Assembly: GCA_016748015.1 (NCBI GenBank)
Contig: JAAOMT010000231.1
Location: forward strand, 207,453 to 271,452
Source of the DNA: Geosiphon pyriformis
Lineage: Eukaryota > Glomeromycota > Glomeromycetes > Archaeosporales > Geosiphonaceae
Direction: 5' to 3'
DNA: 64,000 nucleotides
Part shown: one piece after another, positions 24,285 to 36,589 of the stretch
How positions within the stretch are numbered: the first letter of the stretch is position 1
Layout: every line of letters begins with the position of its first letter
The notes under the pieces: model-generated
What the model saw: only the letters and a program-made list of their open reading frames with translations
Database searches by the model: none
Told to the model about the DNA's origin: nothing
Made by a program: the position numbers and the translations under genes

Positions 24285-25544
24285 TTAGCAATTATTGACT
24301 CCAATAAAAACAGCTTCAGGATGCCTTAACTCTTCATTACGACCTGCTTTATGTGCATATTGAAAAATACTAGTTCTGTTTTTGTATTTTTCTTTATAGG
24401 TTTTCTTGGTTGACGATCGACTTAGATTGACTAGCCCGTCTTCAGACATGACCTCGTCTCGATCCCACAAAGCTTCTTCTGAATGCATTGTGTTGCTTTG
24501 AGTAAATGTCTTTGGGAAAGCAAATGATAATTGAGGCGCATGATTATTTCGTTTCAAATAGGATCGAATACGCATCGTTGAAAATCCGGGTGATTTATTC
24601 AGCGCCGGTTCGTCGATATCAGTTTTAGTCGGGGTTGGAAGTGCCAATGGTGGGTAATCATATGTTGGGTATAAAATCAAGGTGATTGACACGTAGACCA
24701 ATGCAGAACTTATATTTATCACATTGTAAACGATTAGATCAGAATTAATTGATAATGTCGCGCGTTTGTTGAGTAATTTATCAATGATGTAAATTAGAAG
24801 CCCCGTGGTTTCAAGGAGGAGAAAGTTTAACAGATACCAATTTCGTGTTCTAAATCTTCTCATCTCGCGAATAGCTTTACGACCAACTAGTAACCCCTCT
24901 GTGAGAACTATCTTCATACGTCGATTTAACTTTAAAAACATTGCTGCTGCAATTGCTACTTGTCCAATAAAAAATAATTGAGGGCCGGCCATTGCTGAAC
25001 CAATATCTTTTGCTCGCATTACGTGTAATACCTCAATCACAGGATAGGCAATGACAAAACATGCAATGTTAAAATAAACATAAAACTTATATTCCATTCT
25101 TGAAATAATCGGTTCCTTGGATAGGGATGTCGTTAGGGTGTAATACCTGGCTAAAGTTATTAACAAAGCACAAGATTTCAACGCAAGTGAAAATGTCCAT
25201 AATGTCAAAGGAACTGCTAGTGAGCTTGTGTTGGTTGTTTCCAAAGATGTTGAAGAATTGTCATTAATGGTCGCAATTAAGTCTGCAATTATACCAAGAA
25301 TAAGAGATGAAATAAGACACGTGAGCCCAATTCCACGACCACTTATAGTGAACCAGCTTTTAATTGTGGGATTAGGTAAGTATGGTTGTGGTTTTTGGGA
25401 TTCTGTTACAAAATGGATTATTGCCCAGAGAAATACGAGAGTGGTTGCTACTGTGTGTGTTATTGTTGTTGATGCGAATAATATGTGTTGGGGCTCTGTT
25501 ATAGATGGATTTTTCCATGGAAGTTCTTGAATCTCGGAATTCAT
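24285..25544 (-). CDS. Orphan seven-transmembrane protein
   Basis: A single uninterrupted 419-residue ORF starting at ATG (MNSEIQELPWKNPSITEPQ). Seven hydrophobic segments are visible: about 21-46, 70-92, 108-135, 152-172, 185-205, 236-258 and 268-296. A long hydrophilic C-terminal tail of about 120 residues follows, rich in Ser, Thr and charged residues. This architecture (extracellular N-terminus, seven helices, cytoplasmic tail) is that of a receptor-like or transporter-like membrane protein. I see no motif that assigns it to a known fungal GPCR class. Intracellular loops carry basic clusters (GRKAIREMRRFRTRN between helices 5 and 6). The intact 1.26-kb frame in otherwise stop-filled AT-rich DNA strongly supports a real gene. 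No introns are needed. Confidence 0.8.
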   Translation of the reverse strand: MNSEIQELPWKNPSITEPQHILFASTTITHTVATTLVFLWAIIHFVTESQKPQPYLPNPTIKSWFTISGRGIGLTCLISSLILGIIADLIATINDNSSTSLETTNTSSLAVPLTLWTFSLALKSCALLITLARYYTLTTSLSKEPIISRMEYKFYVYFNIACFVIAYPVIEVLHVMRAKDIGSAMAGPQLFFIGQVAIAAAMFLKLNRRMKIVLTEGLLVGRKAIREMRRFRTRNWYLLNFLLLETTGLLIYIIDKLLNKRATLSINSDLIVYNVINISSALVYVSITLILYPTYDYPPLALPTPTKTDIDEPALNKSPGFSTMRIRSYLKRNNHAPQLSFAFPKTFTQSNTMHSEEALWDRDEVMSEDGLVNLSRSSTKKTYKEKYKNRTSIFQYAHKAGRNEELRHPEAVFIGVNNC

Positions 25545-25707
25545 CTAAAGCGAAATTCTGAATAGAATTTTAAGCTTGAAAGAAGGTAAATTTATCACTC
25601 CAGGTATAGAAGGATAATTTGGAAAGGTTAAATTTTTTATGAAAAATCTTTGACTTGGGTATATTTTCAACAAAAGTTGAAAAATTCCAAATTATTACGT
25701 TCTTTTC

Positions 25708-25749
<42 letters not shown>
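25708..25749. repeat. T11-A31 homopolymer dyad
   Basis: Eleven T directly followed by thirty-one A, about 160 bp upstream of the 7TM gene start. It could be the tail of a retroposed sequence or simple slippage. The exact length may be unreliable in an assembly. Confidence 0.9.
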
Positions 25750-25755
<6 letters not shown>

Positions 25756-26035
25756 CGCCCAAGTCGAAAAGGCACCGAAATGAGAGGAAAAACTACCAAA
25801 AGTGAGTACAGATTTTCCAAAAAAAAATTTGCTTTTTTTTAAAAATGAATGATATTACAGAAATTGTGTTAATAAATTCCAAGAGTTTTAGGAAATATTT
25901 ATAAGGGTTTTTGAGCGCGAATCCTTAAGTTTCTATCCAATTTAATATTAATCAAAAACGCGTTTTTTTCCCCACTTCCTATCATATTGCACTCTTTATA
26001 TTTTCCATATCAACTATGGGCCATTGTTTCAACGT

Positions 26036-26056
26036 TTCATCCTTCATCCTTCATCC
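26036..26056. repeat. Heptamer repeat (TTCATCC)3
   Basis: Three perfect tandem copies of a 7-bp unit. Confidence 0.85.
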
Positions 26057-26100
26057 TGCATTGATTCATATAATCATCATTACACTATTCTGACGAGCAT

Positions 26101-26128
26101 TACTACATACTACATACTACATACTACA
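26101..26128. repeat. Heptamer repeat (TACTACA)4
   Basis: Four perfect tandem copies of a 7-bp unit, 45 bp beyond another heptamer repeat of unrelated sequence. Confidence 0.9.
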
Positions 26129-28818
26129 GCTTCAAGTAAAATCCATTTTGCACATAATGACCCACAATATCAAAGATCATTTCCTCACAAAGAATACAAA
26201 GGCATATATTCTCGAAATTGAGAAATCTAGTAAACCTGAGTTTTTGGTTAATTTTAAGTAGTGGGATATAGTGTTCCATTGTCAAATTTCCTTGTTTAAT
26301 GAATTTTGGGAAGAAGGGATGATCTAGCTTTTGTAGTCTAGCCTACGAAGACAATAGCTCGAGACCATAAAAAGAAACAAGATAATAGCATGCGTTGTTT
26401 CAGCGGCCGAAATTAAAGCTTTTAGTGTACGGCGATGCCATGGAAATGTGACACATCATGTTGAAAGGTTTTCCTCATTATAAATGCTTGACACATTAGT
26501 TGGGTTTGATAGGTTATCCTCTCGATAAGAGATAGCTGTAGATATTGGCTTATTACACAGTACTAGTCTGAGAAAAAGAAATTTAATAAAGAATTTAATG
26601 CTAATAAACTTGACTGCATAAATGTGTTCATCAAAATTTCTTTGTTTTACATAACCGGAGTTGCAAGTGCATGATCTAGGACGATATTCTATAGGATGAA
26701 TCATGATTGGAAGAAAAATTTTTAAGTGAATAAATTTAAACTATATTGTATCACAATTAATTGTATCTCCTAAAACGGCATTCTTTAATCCTTTTTCTTT
26801 TAAGAAAGACATATAAGATTTCTCAAATGATAAATATTTTTAACAACATAAAATAGTGACACAATTGTTTCGTAAAAATGGATTAATGAAGAGTTTCCAT
26901 CGTCCGACTTGTTCAAATAATGAATCGGGGAACCTATAATAATGTAAAACTCTATTTTTTCATTTTTCTTTATCCAGAAAAGTTTTAATTAAATCAAGAT
27001 TTCATTGTGGCTCAATCCAGAGAATGTAAGCTTTGATAAAAATTGAAGATATTAAAAACCTTTTGGGTTTTTCCCTTTTTTAGATTTAAAAGAACAATAG
27101 TGTCCATTTATTTATCATTTTTATGATGATTCGTTTGGTTCGGTAAGAAAAAGGAGATTTTAATGTAAAATACCCAATAAGATATATTAAGATTGAAAGT
27201 TTAAATTGATAAAAAAAACCACTGGACTTTGTATTTTTTGACCACTTTTGGTGAAAATTGTAACAAATGTGATATTGATTTTAATTGATAATGTTCATCA
27301 TGATTACATCTTTAAATTTAGTTTGAAACTTTTTAGAAGTTTTTCTAATTTTTCTAGGCTCAAATTTTAAAAATTTGTCTTTATCCAAACAAAGAAAATA
27401 ATTTTTTCATTCATTCGTCTCTTAATCACCTAATACAATGAAGTGTGTTTGAATGTGAAAATTTATTAAATAAAGAATGAAAATTTAACCTTATTTGTTT
27501 TTCTATTGATATATTGTAATTTGAAACAATAAAGATTAAAAAATAATTTTTCTTAACTTGGTAATGGTTAAAAATACTAATGATTGAATTGGTCAAAGCT
27601 CAAGTTATACAAAATTTTTTTATCAAATTATCAGGTCAGAATAAATTACACTAAAATATTAATAAGCTGATTTTAAATGAAATACTTTTCGTTTTTCTGA
27701 CCTGTAAAAGAAATTTTTTTTTCCCAAGGTTTAAGTCTTTTTTACTTTTTTTGAGAAAAATAAATGAGAGATGAGAATAAGTTGTGACTGAGTAATTCAT
27801 TTTACGTAAATGGCTAAAATTTGAACTTGGGTACTTTGAAAATAACTGAAAAGGTCTATTTATCATTATAATTGGGAATATTATCAATAAACATTAAATT
27901 TGAAAGAAAAAAATTATATATATATTTTCAATATAATATAATTCAAAATTTCTCAGTCCAAAGATTTTTAAAATGACATCAATAAACTCAAAAGTTTGTG
28001 AGATGTAGAAAAAACTCATATAAAATTATAATTTAATTGACATGTGCTAGGAAAATTTTTCCTTGAAAAACTAAAAAGGAGTTGGAAATGACATATTTAC
28101 TACATTGAGTCCCAAGTTTCACAATTTATTACTGGGGAAAATCACCATTTCCCAAATAATCAAAAACAAAGCATTTTCATACATTCATTATCGGGAGTTT
28201 TTTTGTTGATCTCATCCTTTGATTATGCTAAAATGTCAAGTGTTGTTTTCAACACTGCTTTTCATACTTCTTCCTCTCACTGTAATCCTGTAAAGTTCTC
28301 ACAGTCTTATTTTTCATAATTAGAAAACTTCGATTTATCATTTTAAATTTTTCAATCTTTGAAAATATGATATAATTTTGCTTTGTCTTGAATGAATCAG
28401 AAAGATTTCAAGATGGAAAGTCCATTATGAGTTTGTGGGATTAAAGTGGTTAAATGCCACAGCCAATTTCTAACTATATAAAGGAATCTTGGATCAAGTT
28501 TCCAAAAGAAATATATATCATCATTTTATGCCAGGGTTCAATGTATAAAAAAACACAAATTGTCAGGCACGCTATCAAAACTTAATAGGGTAATAAATAA
28601 ATGTACAAAATTTGCTCCGGATATTTAAAACTTAACCATTTAAATTTAACATAGGAAATAAGATTTTACTTTAAAAGTTTCTTATTGCACGATCGTCCTG
28701 CAATATGCGCTCAACGGTCGTACTTTCACGAGTTTTTTTCGGTTACCGAGAGTGTGCTTCTTCCCAAAATTGCTAAGCTGACATATTGCTATCAACACAT
28801 TTTCTGTTTCAAGATATG

Positions 28819-30061
28819 TACAGTACACTCAAAAAATAACGCCCGATTTTGCATGTGCGACCATTTTTAAAAAATCAAGATATCAAGTTTTTTCTCACTT
28901 TTTTAAACAAATAAACTTCACATTTGTTTACTTTATAAGACTCTCCAATATTACAATATTATTGTGTAAAAAAACGACACACACGATTAAACAAAATTGA
29001 CAATGGAAAAGATTCTGAATCCTGTTAAAATCATAAAAATGCTTGGAATAATATGACACTTTATTGACAAGTACCAAAGTACAGGAAAAAGTGAAACTCA
29101 TCACATTCTGAAGACCATAAGTTCTTTCCAATCATGAAAAATAATTTTTTTACTAGTGTCTAAAGCTAAGGAAAATAAAATTGTTTATAATTAGACAAAA
29201 GTTATTTTCTATGATGAGACGAGTGTAGAAATTGGGAAACAATGACGATAACCAAGAGTTTGACAGAAAAAAATTTAATACTAATTGTTTAGTCCCTACT
29301 TTTAAAAAATCTATAATGATTTGAAGTGTTTGGTGGGATGATTAAAAGGACCATTAATATTTTGTGATAAAAACCAAAAAAAAAAGGTGAACAAATTAAT
29401 GCAAATACTTAACTTTGAAATCTTAATTACATTTTAAAATGAAAACAAGTTGGACTTTTAAGTTGTCATCTGGAAGCTACACAATTTTTCAGCAAGATAA
29501 TTCACCGATTCATATTGTGAAAAATATCAAGAAATGGTTAACGGAAAATAAAATTATGACTATCTACTGGCCGGTAAATTCGCTAGACCTGAATTCAATA
29601 AGGAATATTAGAAAGCTGTTGAAGGGTAATTAATATCCAAAAACATGAAGTCTGTCAAACTTAAATTGTACATAAGAAGGAATGGGAGAAATTTAATACC
29701 CCTCTTCTCGAAAATTTTATTACTTCAATGTCAAAAAATTATTGAAATAGTATCAGAGTCAAATGGAGTATTAATTAAATACAATTTTTTATTTTTGGAA
29801 AATATGTTATTATTAAAAACTGTTTAAAAAAAGCAGCAATAAATAAAAATTGCTTTCATTATATGTAAGTTAAAAAATTAAAAATAAGTTTATAATATAC
29901 CCATATAAGAAATTGAATTTACAAATTATTTTTTGCAATAGCAAAAATTGGCCAAATTTTACACAATATTATAACACATATAAATTATTAAAAATTAAGT
30001 AAATCACAAAAGTATCAAAATATTTGAGTTTGAGTTAGGCGTTACTTTTTGGGGTACTGTA
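28819..30061 (+). mobile_element. Tc1/mariner element, near full length, transposase dead
   Basis: Inverted ends CAGTACACTCAAAAAATAAC (left) and CAGTACCCCAAAAAGTAACG (right, read inward) are each flanked by TA, at 28819-20 and 30060-61. The 1.24-kb length is normal for the superfamily. The plus strand carries the C-terminal half of a DDE transposase. SYTIFQQDNSPIHIVKNIKK at about 29490 contains the second catalytic Asp. YWPVNSLDLNSIRNI at about 29570 aligns to the family's SPDLNPIEN, with the catalytic Glu replaced by Arg. Upstream, frame changes and stops disrupt the DNA-binding region and first Asp region (about 28930-29430). It is the same family as 16854-17773, in the opposite orientation. 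Confidence 0.88.
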
Positions 30062-33000
30062 CAAGTCTTGATGACCACTAAAATTACCAAAACCAGCGAA
30101 GAAATGAATTATCTATTCGTGGCATAAAGCTCCAAAGTCTAAACCTAATCAAGTGTTGCTCCTATAGAATGAAATTAGGGATTCTACTTAGAAGAATGGG
30201 TATATTTTATTTCAATCTCCTTTTCTCTGGAAACATTTTTTCTTCAACCCACCATGAAATTCTACGTTTTTAGATTTAATTTTACGAAATTCGTGTAATG
30301 AGCTTGGAGATTTCAAGGTCCTTTGAAAGCATCTTTATGCTTATTATTGAAGGAATGTAAAAATTTTAATTGCGGGACTCGAATGATGAATACGTATGTA
30401 AAATGACAAAAGCTAAAAAATAAGTAAACAACCTAGAAATGTCGTTTTTTTTTTCTAATGTGTGCGAGTGTACATCATTAGATTATTAAACAAGAAATTT
30501 ATTTGTTAAAAATAGCTGATATTTAATTTTGTTTTGAATCATATTATCACTCTTTATTAGAAATACCTTGAAGACAAAATAAATTAATTTTTGAGACAAA
30601 TATTATTTTCTGTTTTATTGAAACTTTTCTTACTAAAATTAATGTTCTTTAACATATTTTAATCCTTCCTCAAGAAATAACCTGAATCGATGTCTTGTTT
30701 ATCCAAAAATTTTTATTAACCAGCCCTAATTTTCAGCAGCTATAATTTCCTAAAAAAAAACATGACTAAGATGAATAGGCGGTTCTAGATGTCTTTATAA
30801 AAGCATTTAATAAACTTTATTTTTCCATTTTAGTTTAGGCTTTCCGTTTTGATTTCATGAATCTAGCTGCATGCAAAATTTTTTTTTGCAGCGACCAGTT
30901 GCATGTTATCAGTTACGAAAATAGAAACAAAATAAAAATCTTTTATGAAACCGGGAAAATTCAATATGCGTTCGATTCAAACTTACATTGTTGATTAAAA
31001 TATTAGGGCGTTATGCAACGAATTTTTTTAAAACCACACTAGGAAGAGAATTAAATCTTCAAACTTGAAAGTGAAAATTTGACAACTAAATATATTTTGT
31101 CATATTAAAAAAGCTTAATTAATTATGCAAATTGGTTATCATGCGAATCCTAAACTAAAAAAACATAATTTTAAGAGGCACCATTCAAGGCTGATAAAAT
31201 ATTTTTGAACCTATTAAAGTAATTAATATCTTTAAAACTTTATCTCACTTACCTGAAAACTATACAAAGTATGCATATGTTATCCATCAAATTTAGTATA
31301 ATTGGTTAATTGATAGAATCCTCTTCTTATCAAAAAATTTTATTCAATAAACAAAATATTTGTAAATGTCTCTTTTTTAAGTGGCTTTTAATTTTTAGAG
31401 CAACAAAAAAGGATATTAAATTTATCATATTAAAAAAATAATTCATGAAAATTATATTCTTGCAAAATAAAAATTATTATACTTATATTAGTTAATATTA
31501 TTGCAATTGTAAAAAAAACAAACAAATACAGTATATAATAAATAATAGCTAACCCTTAAAAAACAAAAAAAAACTTATAATTTATTCAATTTTATTTTTT
31601 ATTATTCATTTACTACTAGAAAAAACACAATTATTTTCTTCATATCTTCAATATGTGATTTTACTACCTTTATATTTTATTATTATTATTATTATTATTT
31701 ATTAATTCATTGAAAATTTCATCTTTTGATCCATTTAAAGCATTAAAAATACAACACTTTCCGGTTAAATTTCTGATTATACAGCAAATATCTATTTATA
31801 TACAGTATATAAACTTATAAACTTTAAATTTTTATGTCTAATTTTTTCAGCTCTACTATTTGCCATTTATGTATGCTAATAACAACAAAAAGCAGTCTTG
31901 AAAAAACAATTAAATAATAAATGCAAAATAGCATTTTTTTATTTATTTAATCATTTTTATCAAAAAACATCAATATTTAGTAAAAATAAAGAAATGTTTT
32001 AATAATATATTTTGTCTTTGAAAATAATAGTTAACAAATTAACAAAATATGTAAAAATAATGGGATTAGTTTTTGTTATCTTTTGTTGTATAAATATAAA
32101 CAGTTCTAGTAAAATTTTCTGTTATTTTAAATTTTTACAGAATTTTCATATATGTTTGCATTATAAATAATAAGTAGAAAATTTTTACAACAATATAGAT
32201 AAATTTATACATTGTTAAAAATTAAGTAACTTTTGAACAATCTTAGTTTTATAGTATTATAAATCAGAATTTTTTTATGTTAATATACAATAATAGAAAG
32301 AAAAAAATATGAAGTTGAAAAATAGTTTATAATTCATAATAAAAATAATAAAGCAGTTCTAATTTTATGTTTTAATTAGAGTTTTTGAAATTCAATAATA
32401 AATACTTTCTTAATGAATTATAAGATCATGTTTTTATTTTCAAACTAATTGTAACAAAAATACAAATCAAAAAGAGAAAAAATAATAATAGCAATAAACT
32501 TTATTGTAAAATTATTTGTATTAATAGTAGTATTACAAATTAAAATAACAAATTAATAAAAGTAATTTTACAAAAAATGCAAATGAAATATATAAAAAAA
32601 TATAATTAATGTAATTAATTTTAAAATCGCAATTTTTAATCTTTATTAAGAAAATTTTGAAAATAAAAAAATAGTCTTTAAATACTAATAAAAAATATTA
32701 CAACTATTATAATTTTATGTCTTAATTAATAATTTTTCAAAATCAATAACAAATATCAATTATTTTTAATATTATTTATAAAATAAATTACAAAAACAAG
32801 TTTTTTACTTTTTAAGCTAAATTATAATAATTTAATTTAAAATAAAAAAAGTTGTGTTTTATTTTTAAATGTTTTTTGTTGTTAGATAGATATTCTTTTG
32901 TAGCTTTAAAAGTTTTATAGTCTTTTTACCATAATAAAATTCATTCATATTGCAATTTTATTATAATTATTTATTCCAAATATATTCTAATAAATAAATT

Positions 33001-34019
33001 TTTAATTTATGAAATTTCAAAAAAGAATAATTTTTATCAAAATTGTATAACAAAGATAAATTAATATTTTTCAATTTGCTATTATATTTATAAACTGTTT
33101 ATATTAAAAATTTTAAATATGCCAATTTTTCGCAAATATTATAAACCATTAAATAAAATTATTTTGATAAAATTTTATTCATATTTATTAAGTACAATCT
33201 GTAAATTAGATAAATAAATTCGCAATTTGCAATTTTTTAAAAATTTTGCTAATCTTAAATATCACGATTAAGAAACACTTTTTGATATGATGATTTGACT
33301 AGAATATTGTGATGATTTAAAATATTAATTTCAAGTTTTAATTTGCCATTCTATTTGTTTTGTTAACTATTAAGACAAAATTTTGATTTTTTACTTGTAA
33401 AATAATTAAGAACAAATACAAATATTGACTCATAGTTAATTTCTCATAATTATTTATTATTATAAGCATTAGGCTTAAAATCAATTAACGTATTTTGGGT
33501 CATTCAATATAAACAAATGATGAACTTCCGCCAGATATTTGGGATGTAGGGCGACTCGTGAAAAATTGATTGGCTTAGACAATAAAAAATACTCAATACA
33601 TGAGACCTTCCTATTAAGGCATGATATGCACCATGTTTCCTTTCGATATGTAATTTTTTTATCATTTGTCAATAACATCCATTACGTTTTTTGTCATTTA
33701 CCCTATATGTCTTGATCATAAAAAAGAAAACGAAAAACGGTACGAGTTTCATCAAGCCTAGGGCCAGGTGATCACGAAATAAATATCACAAGATTCAAAA
33801 CATTGGAACACAAATTCAATATATAGCTTTGATCGCATACCCGCCATTCGTGTTTAACAACTCTAAATTAACAGCCATATTGTGTAAGGATTTCATGGAA
33901 GGTACAATCGAAGAAATCGGCTTTTGTTCCACTTAAAAAAGTAGTGAGATCAGCTTTTTGAAAGCACATGTCTGGTCAAGCTTGATAATTTTACAGATGG
34001 TTTAAATCACTTGAGATAG
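30062..34019. other. AT desert
   Basis: The stretch at about 31.4-33.4 kb is extremely A/T-rich and begins near an (ATT)n array at 31678-31699. By analogy with the LINE relic at 54-56 kb, this could be a decayed minus-strand LINE ending in that array, but no protein motif was recognised. The part at about 33480-34019 is less AT-rich and probably holds the promoter region of the orphan gene at 34119. Confidence 0.4.
31678..31699. repeat. (TAT)n microsatellite
   Basis: About seven trinucleotide units at the left edge of an extreme A/T tract. Confidence 0.9.
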
Positions 34020-34027
34020 TATAAATA
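34020..34027 (+). promoter_or_regulatory. TATA box of the orphan gene at 34119
   Basis: TATAAATA (followed by GG) lies 92 bp upstream of the ATG, in a locally less AT-rich context where a chance match is less likely. Confidence 0.65.
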
Positions 34028-34118
34028 GGATCCAAGGTTTTCTTTTCTGCCATCAAAAAAATTTGAAAATTGTTAAAAGATCTAAATCAGAGCGATCGAA
34101 AATCAAAACCATATTGAA

Positions 34119-34679
34119 ATGTCTTCTCCTATTTTTCGAATTCAAAAGAGCTCAAAAAATTTCGACCAATCAAAGGCAAGACCGTCTCATTTAGCTTATT
34201 CATATGGAGGGCTAACGATCGAATATGGAAACCAAGGGGCGCAACGATGGTCTTTTGTTGCTTCGACTACACCTCAACATCGTCATGGTATTTGGATAAT
34301 TAATATTGATGAAAACTTGGCTTTAAAACACTATCCTGAAACTGGTGAACTCGCTCTTTCAAAATTAAACGAGGACGATCCATCATTTGTTTGGTCTATA
34401 AACCATGTTGAAGTCTGGAAAGGACAAATAGATTACTCCTTTTCTCCTTATAATCAACCGCACCGAAGATTGACTTATGAGAATGTGCTGATGCCTATTG
34501 GACTTGATAACACTTTTTGGTCTTTGCCAACACTGAGACTAAATGGTGATGCTGGCTCTCCAGCAAATCAAGCATGGATAATTAAAATGGAGAAAAATCA
34601 AACCCAAGATTCAACGGGCAGACCGGAAGCTCAACAAGGGAATACTTCTATAAATTCTCCAGCCATTGGAGCGTACTAA
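34119..34679 (+). CDS. Small orphan protein A, possible beta-trefoil (QxW) fold
   Basis: A single-exon ORF of 186 residues starting MSSPIFRIQKSSKNFDQ. It has no signal peptide and no membrane segment. It is clearly paralogous to the minus-strand gene at 49884-50582. Shared blocks, in order: GAQRWSF; G-x-W-I-x-N-x-DENLALKH; DD-x-SFVW; a central V-W; RR-x-T-x-E; P-x-G; and RL-x-GDAG-x-P-x-NQAW. The QRW and NQAW elements, with an SFVW between them, recall the three spaced QxW motifs of ricin-B-type beta-trefoil lectins. The length (about 140-residue core) also fits one trefoil. This fold assignment is inference, and ligand and function are unknown. The Pro/Ser/Thr-rich last 25 residues look disordered. 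A good TATA box precedes it. Confidence 0.75.
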   Translation: MSSPIFRIQKSSKNFDQSKARPSHLAYSYGGLTIEYGNQGAQRWSFVASTTPQHRHGIWIINIDENLALKHYPETGELALSKLNEDDPSFVWSINHVEVWKGQIDYSFSPYNQPHRRLTYENVLMPIGLDNTFWSLPTLRLNGDAGSPANQAWIIKMEKNQTQDSTGRPEAQQGNTSINSPAIGAY

Positions 34680-35864
34680 GAAATTCCATAATTCGTGAAT
34701 ATTCTTTAAATATTCCATTAAAAAATGAGAGTTCACCCTTTATAACAAAAATCTTATGGTATAGTGTTATTATCATTTGTTTTCATAGCCTTCTTTGAAT
34801 AATTATCACAGAAGTATAGGGGAAATTGGAAGAAGATTTTTAATGGATTATTTTTTTATTGGCCCATGAGAACATTAAAATGTATTATGAATAAATATCT
34901 ATAACTATACGTAAATCACTAGAAATCTCAGTTTTACTTTGTCAATTGATCAAATCATAAAAATAATTGGTGTTTTTCATCATAGTTTATCAAAAATTAT
35001 TTGTTCAAAGTCAAAAGACAAGTTGTTTTTTTAAAAATAATCAAAAAATGATGTGATTGTACAATAAATTGTTACTAAATATTTAGGTTTTTTATAATAT
35101 GAAGGCTTTTAAACTTTTGTCCTTCAATTAAGTTATATTTCAGGTAATTTAGAGAATATATATATTATTATGATTAAACAGAAAACAAAACTTGCGTGTA
35201 TATTATATGAGATGTGCTGCAACAATACCAGACAAAGTAAAAATTTGAAGTTAAATCGAAATGCTTTTTTTCTGTTCTTTCTGATCATTCTCATGAGATA
35301 GATGAATTTCTTGCTGTAAGAATTGATTAAATTTCAGTGACAAAAAACACAATCATAATAATAACAAAAAATACATACTATACAGTTACTATATCTCTGA
35401 GATCTTGCAGAATATAATTGACAATAAACGACCAGAAATTATAGTTAGTCTTTTAAGTAAGGTTTCAAAAGAGATGGCTAGAATTCTTAAGCAGTAGAAG
35501 TCTATAATTAAGAAGGTTATTTACATTATAAAAAAATAAAAAAGCTTGAACCAAGAAAAAAAATAAGCAAAAGCAGCACTGTTTACTTATTTTAATAAAT
35601 TTTAAAATTAACTTTATTAATATCTTAAGCTTGAGTAAGACCAATGTCTAATTATTAATTTTAAGCCAATTTACAAAATAAAACAAAGATGTTATTTTAT
35701 TATTGTTAAGATTTATGTTTTATACCTGCTAAAAATAAAATTTTACAATTATCTTACTAAAAGATATTTATTTATAAATATGATATATTTTTATAAAAGA
35801 TATTTTAACAGCAAAAAACTTATTACATTTATTTGCCAAAGATTTAATTATAGCATTTTTGTTG

Positions 35865-35916
<52 letters not shown>

Positions 35917-36589
35917 AAGTATATTAATTAATAGGTTACAAAAAACAAATAGATATATTGAACAGTATGTAAAACCTATTTAATAAAAGAATATGTGTTA
36001 AAAAACTCAGATTTTTCAAAATTATGCGCATTTTTTTTTCCTTAAAATATAAACACTAAAATAAATTTGTTAGTTTTTTATTTAACTTTGATTTAGTTAG
36101 TTTTAATATAATAGCATAATAGTATTTTTATGTTTTATTATTAAAATTTGTATATATTAAAATTATAATTAAACTTAAAATGTTATATGCTTTATTCAAA
36201 TTAACAAATTAAAAAATTGTATTATTTTTATGTTCATAAAATATATTTGTTTAATATTCAAAATAAAAACCATATATGAACAAAAAAATTATTTATTTTT
36301 TTTGTTAAAAATAAATAACTTTACAATTGCTTAATTACTAATTTTAAATACATTAGGTTTATTGGGCGTAAGATAAATAAGCATAATTATTTCATAATTG
36401 TATTATAAAATTAATTTTGAATTTTGAATACATAACATTTTCCTAATTTTAATGATGACTATGTCTCCGGAATATTTAAATAACAAAACACTAATTTAAA
36501 AATAGTGAATTTATTTTTAAACAACCTAAATACAAAGTTTTTTCGTTTTTCGCTGTGACAATGTCATGCGAAAAACTGTAGCTATGATA
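34680..36589. other. AT-rich intergenic region with long (TTA)n array
   Basis: No gene was seen. The DNA from about 35.6 to 36.4 kb is extremely A/T-rich around the trinucleotide array at 35868-35913. Confidence 0.45.
35868..35913. repeat. (TTA)15 microsatellite
   Basis: About fifteen uninterrupted trinucleotide units, the longest such array in the window. Confidence 0.92.

Larger units (their letters stand above)
25750..28818. other. Intergenic, no gene recognised
   Basis: Two short minisatellites lie at 26036-26056 and 26101-26128. A somewhat less AT-rich stretch at about 26280-26720 has no convincing reading frame. The remainder is AT-rich with no feature. Confidence 0.45.

Noticed and set aside
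25228-25530. 100-codon plus-strand ORF
   Set aside because: It is antisense to the start of the 7TM gene, with no start context or motif of its own.
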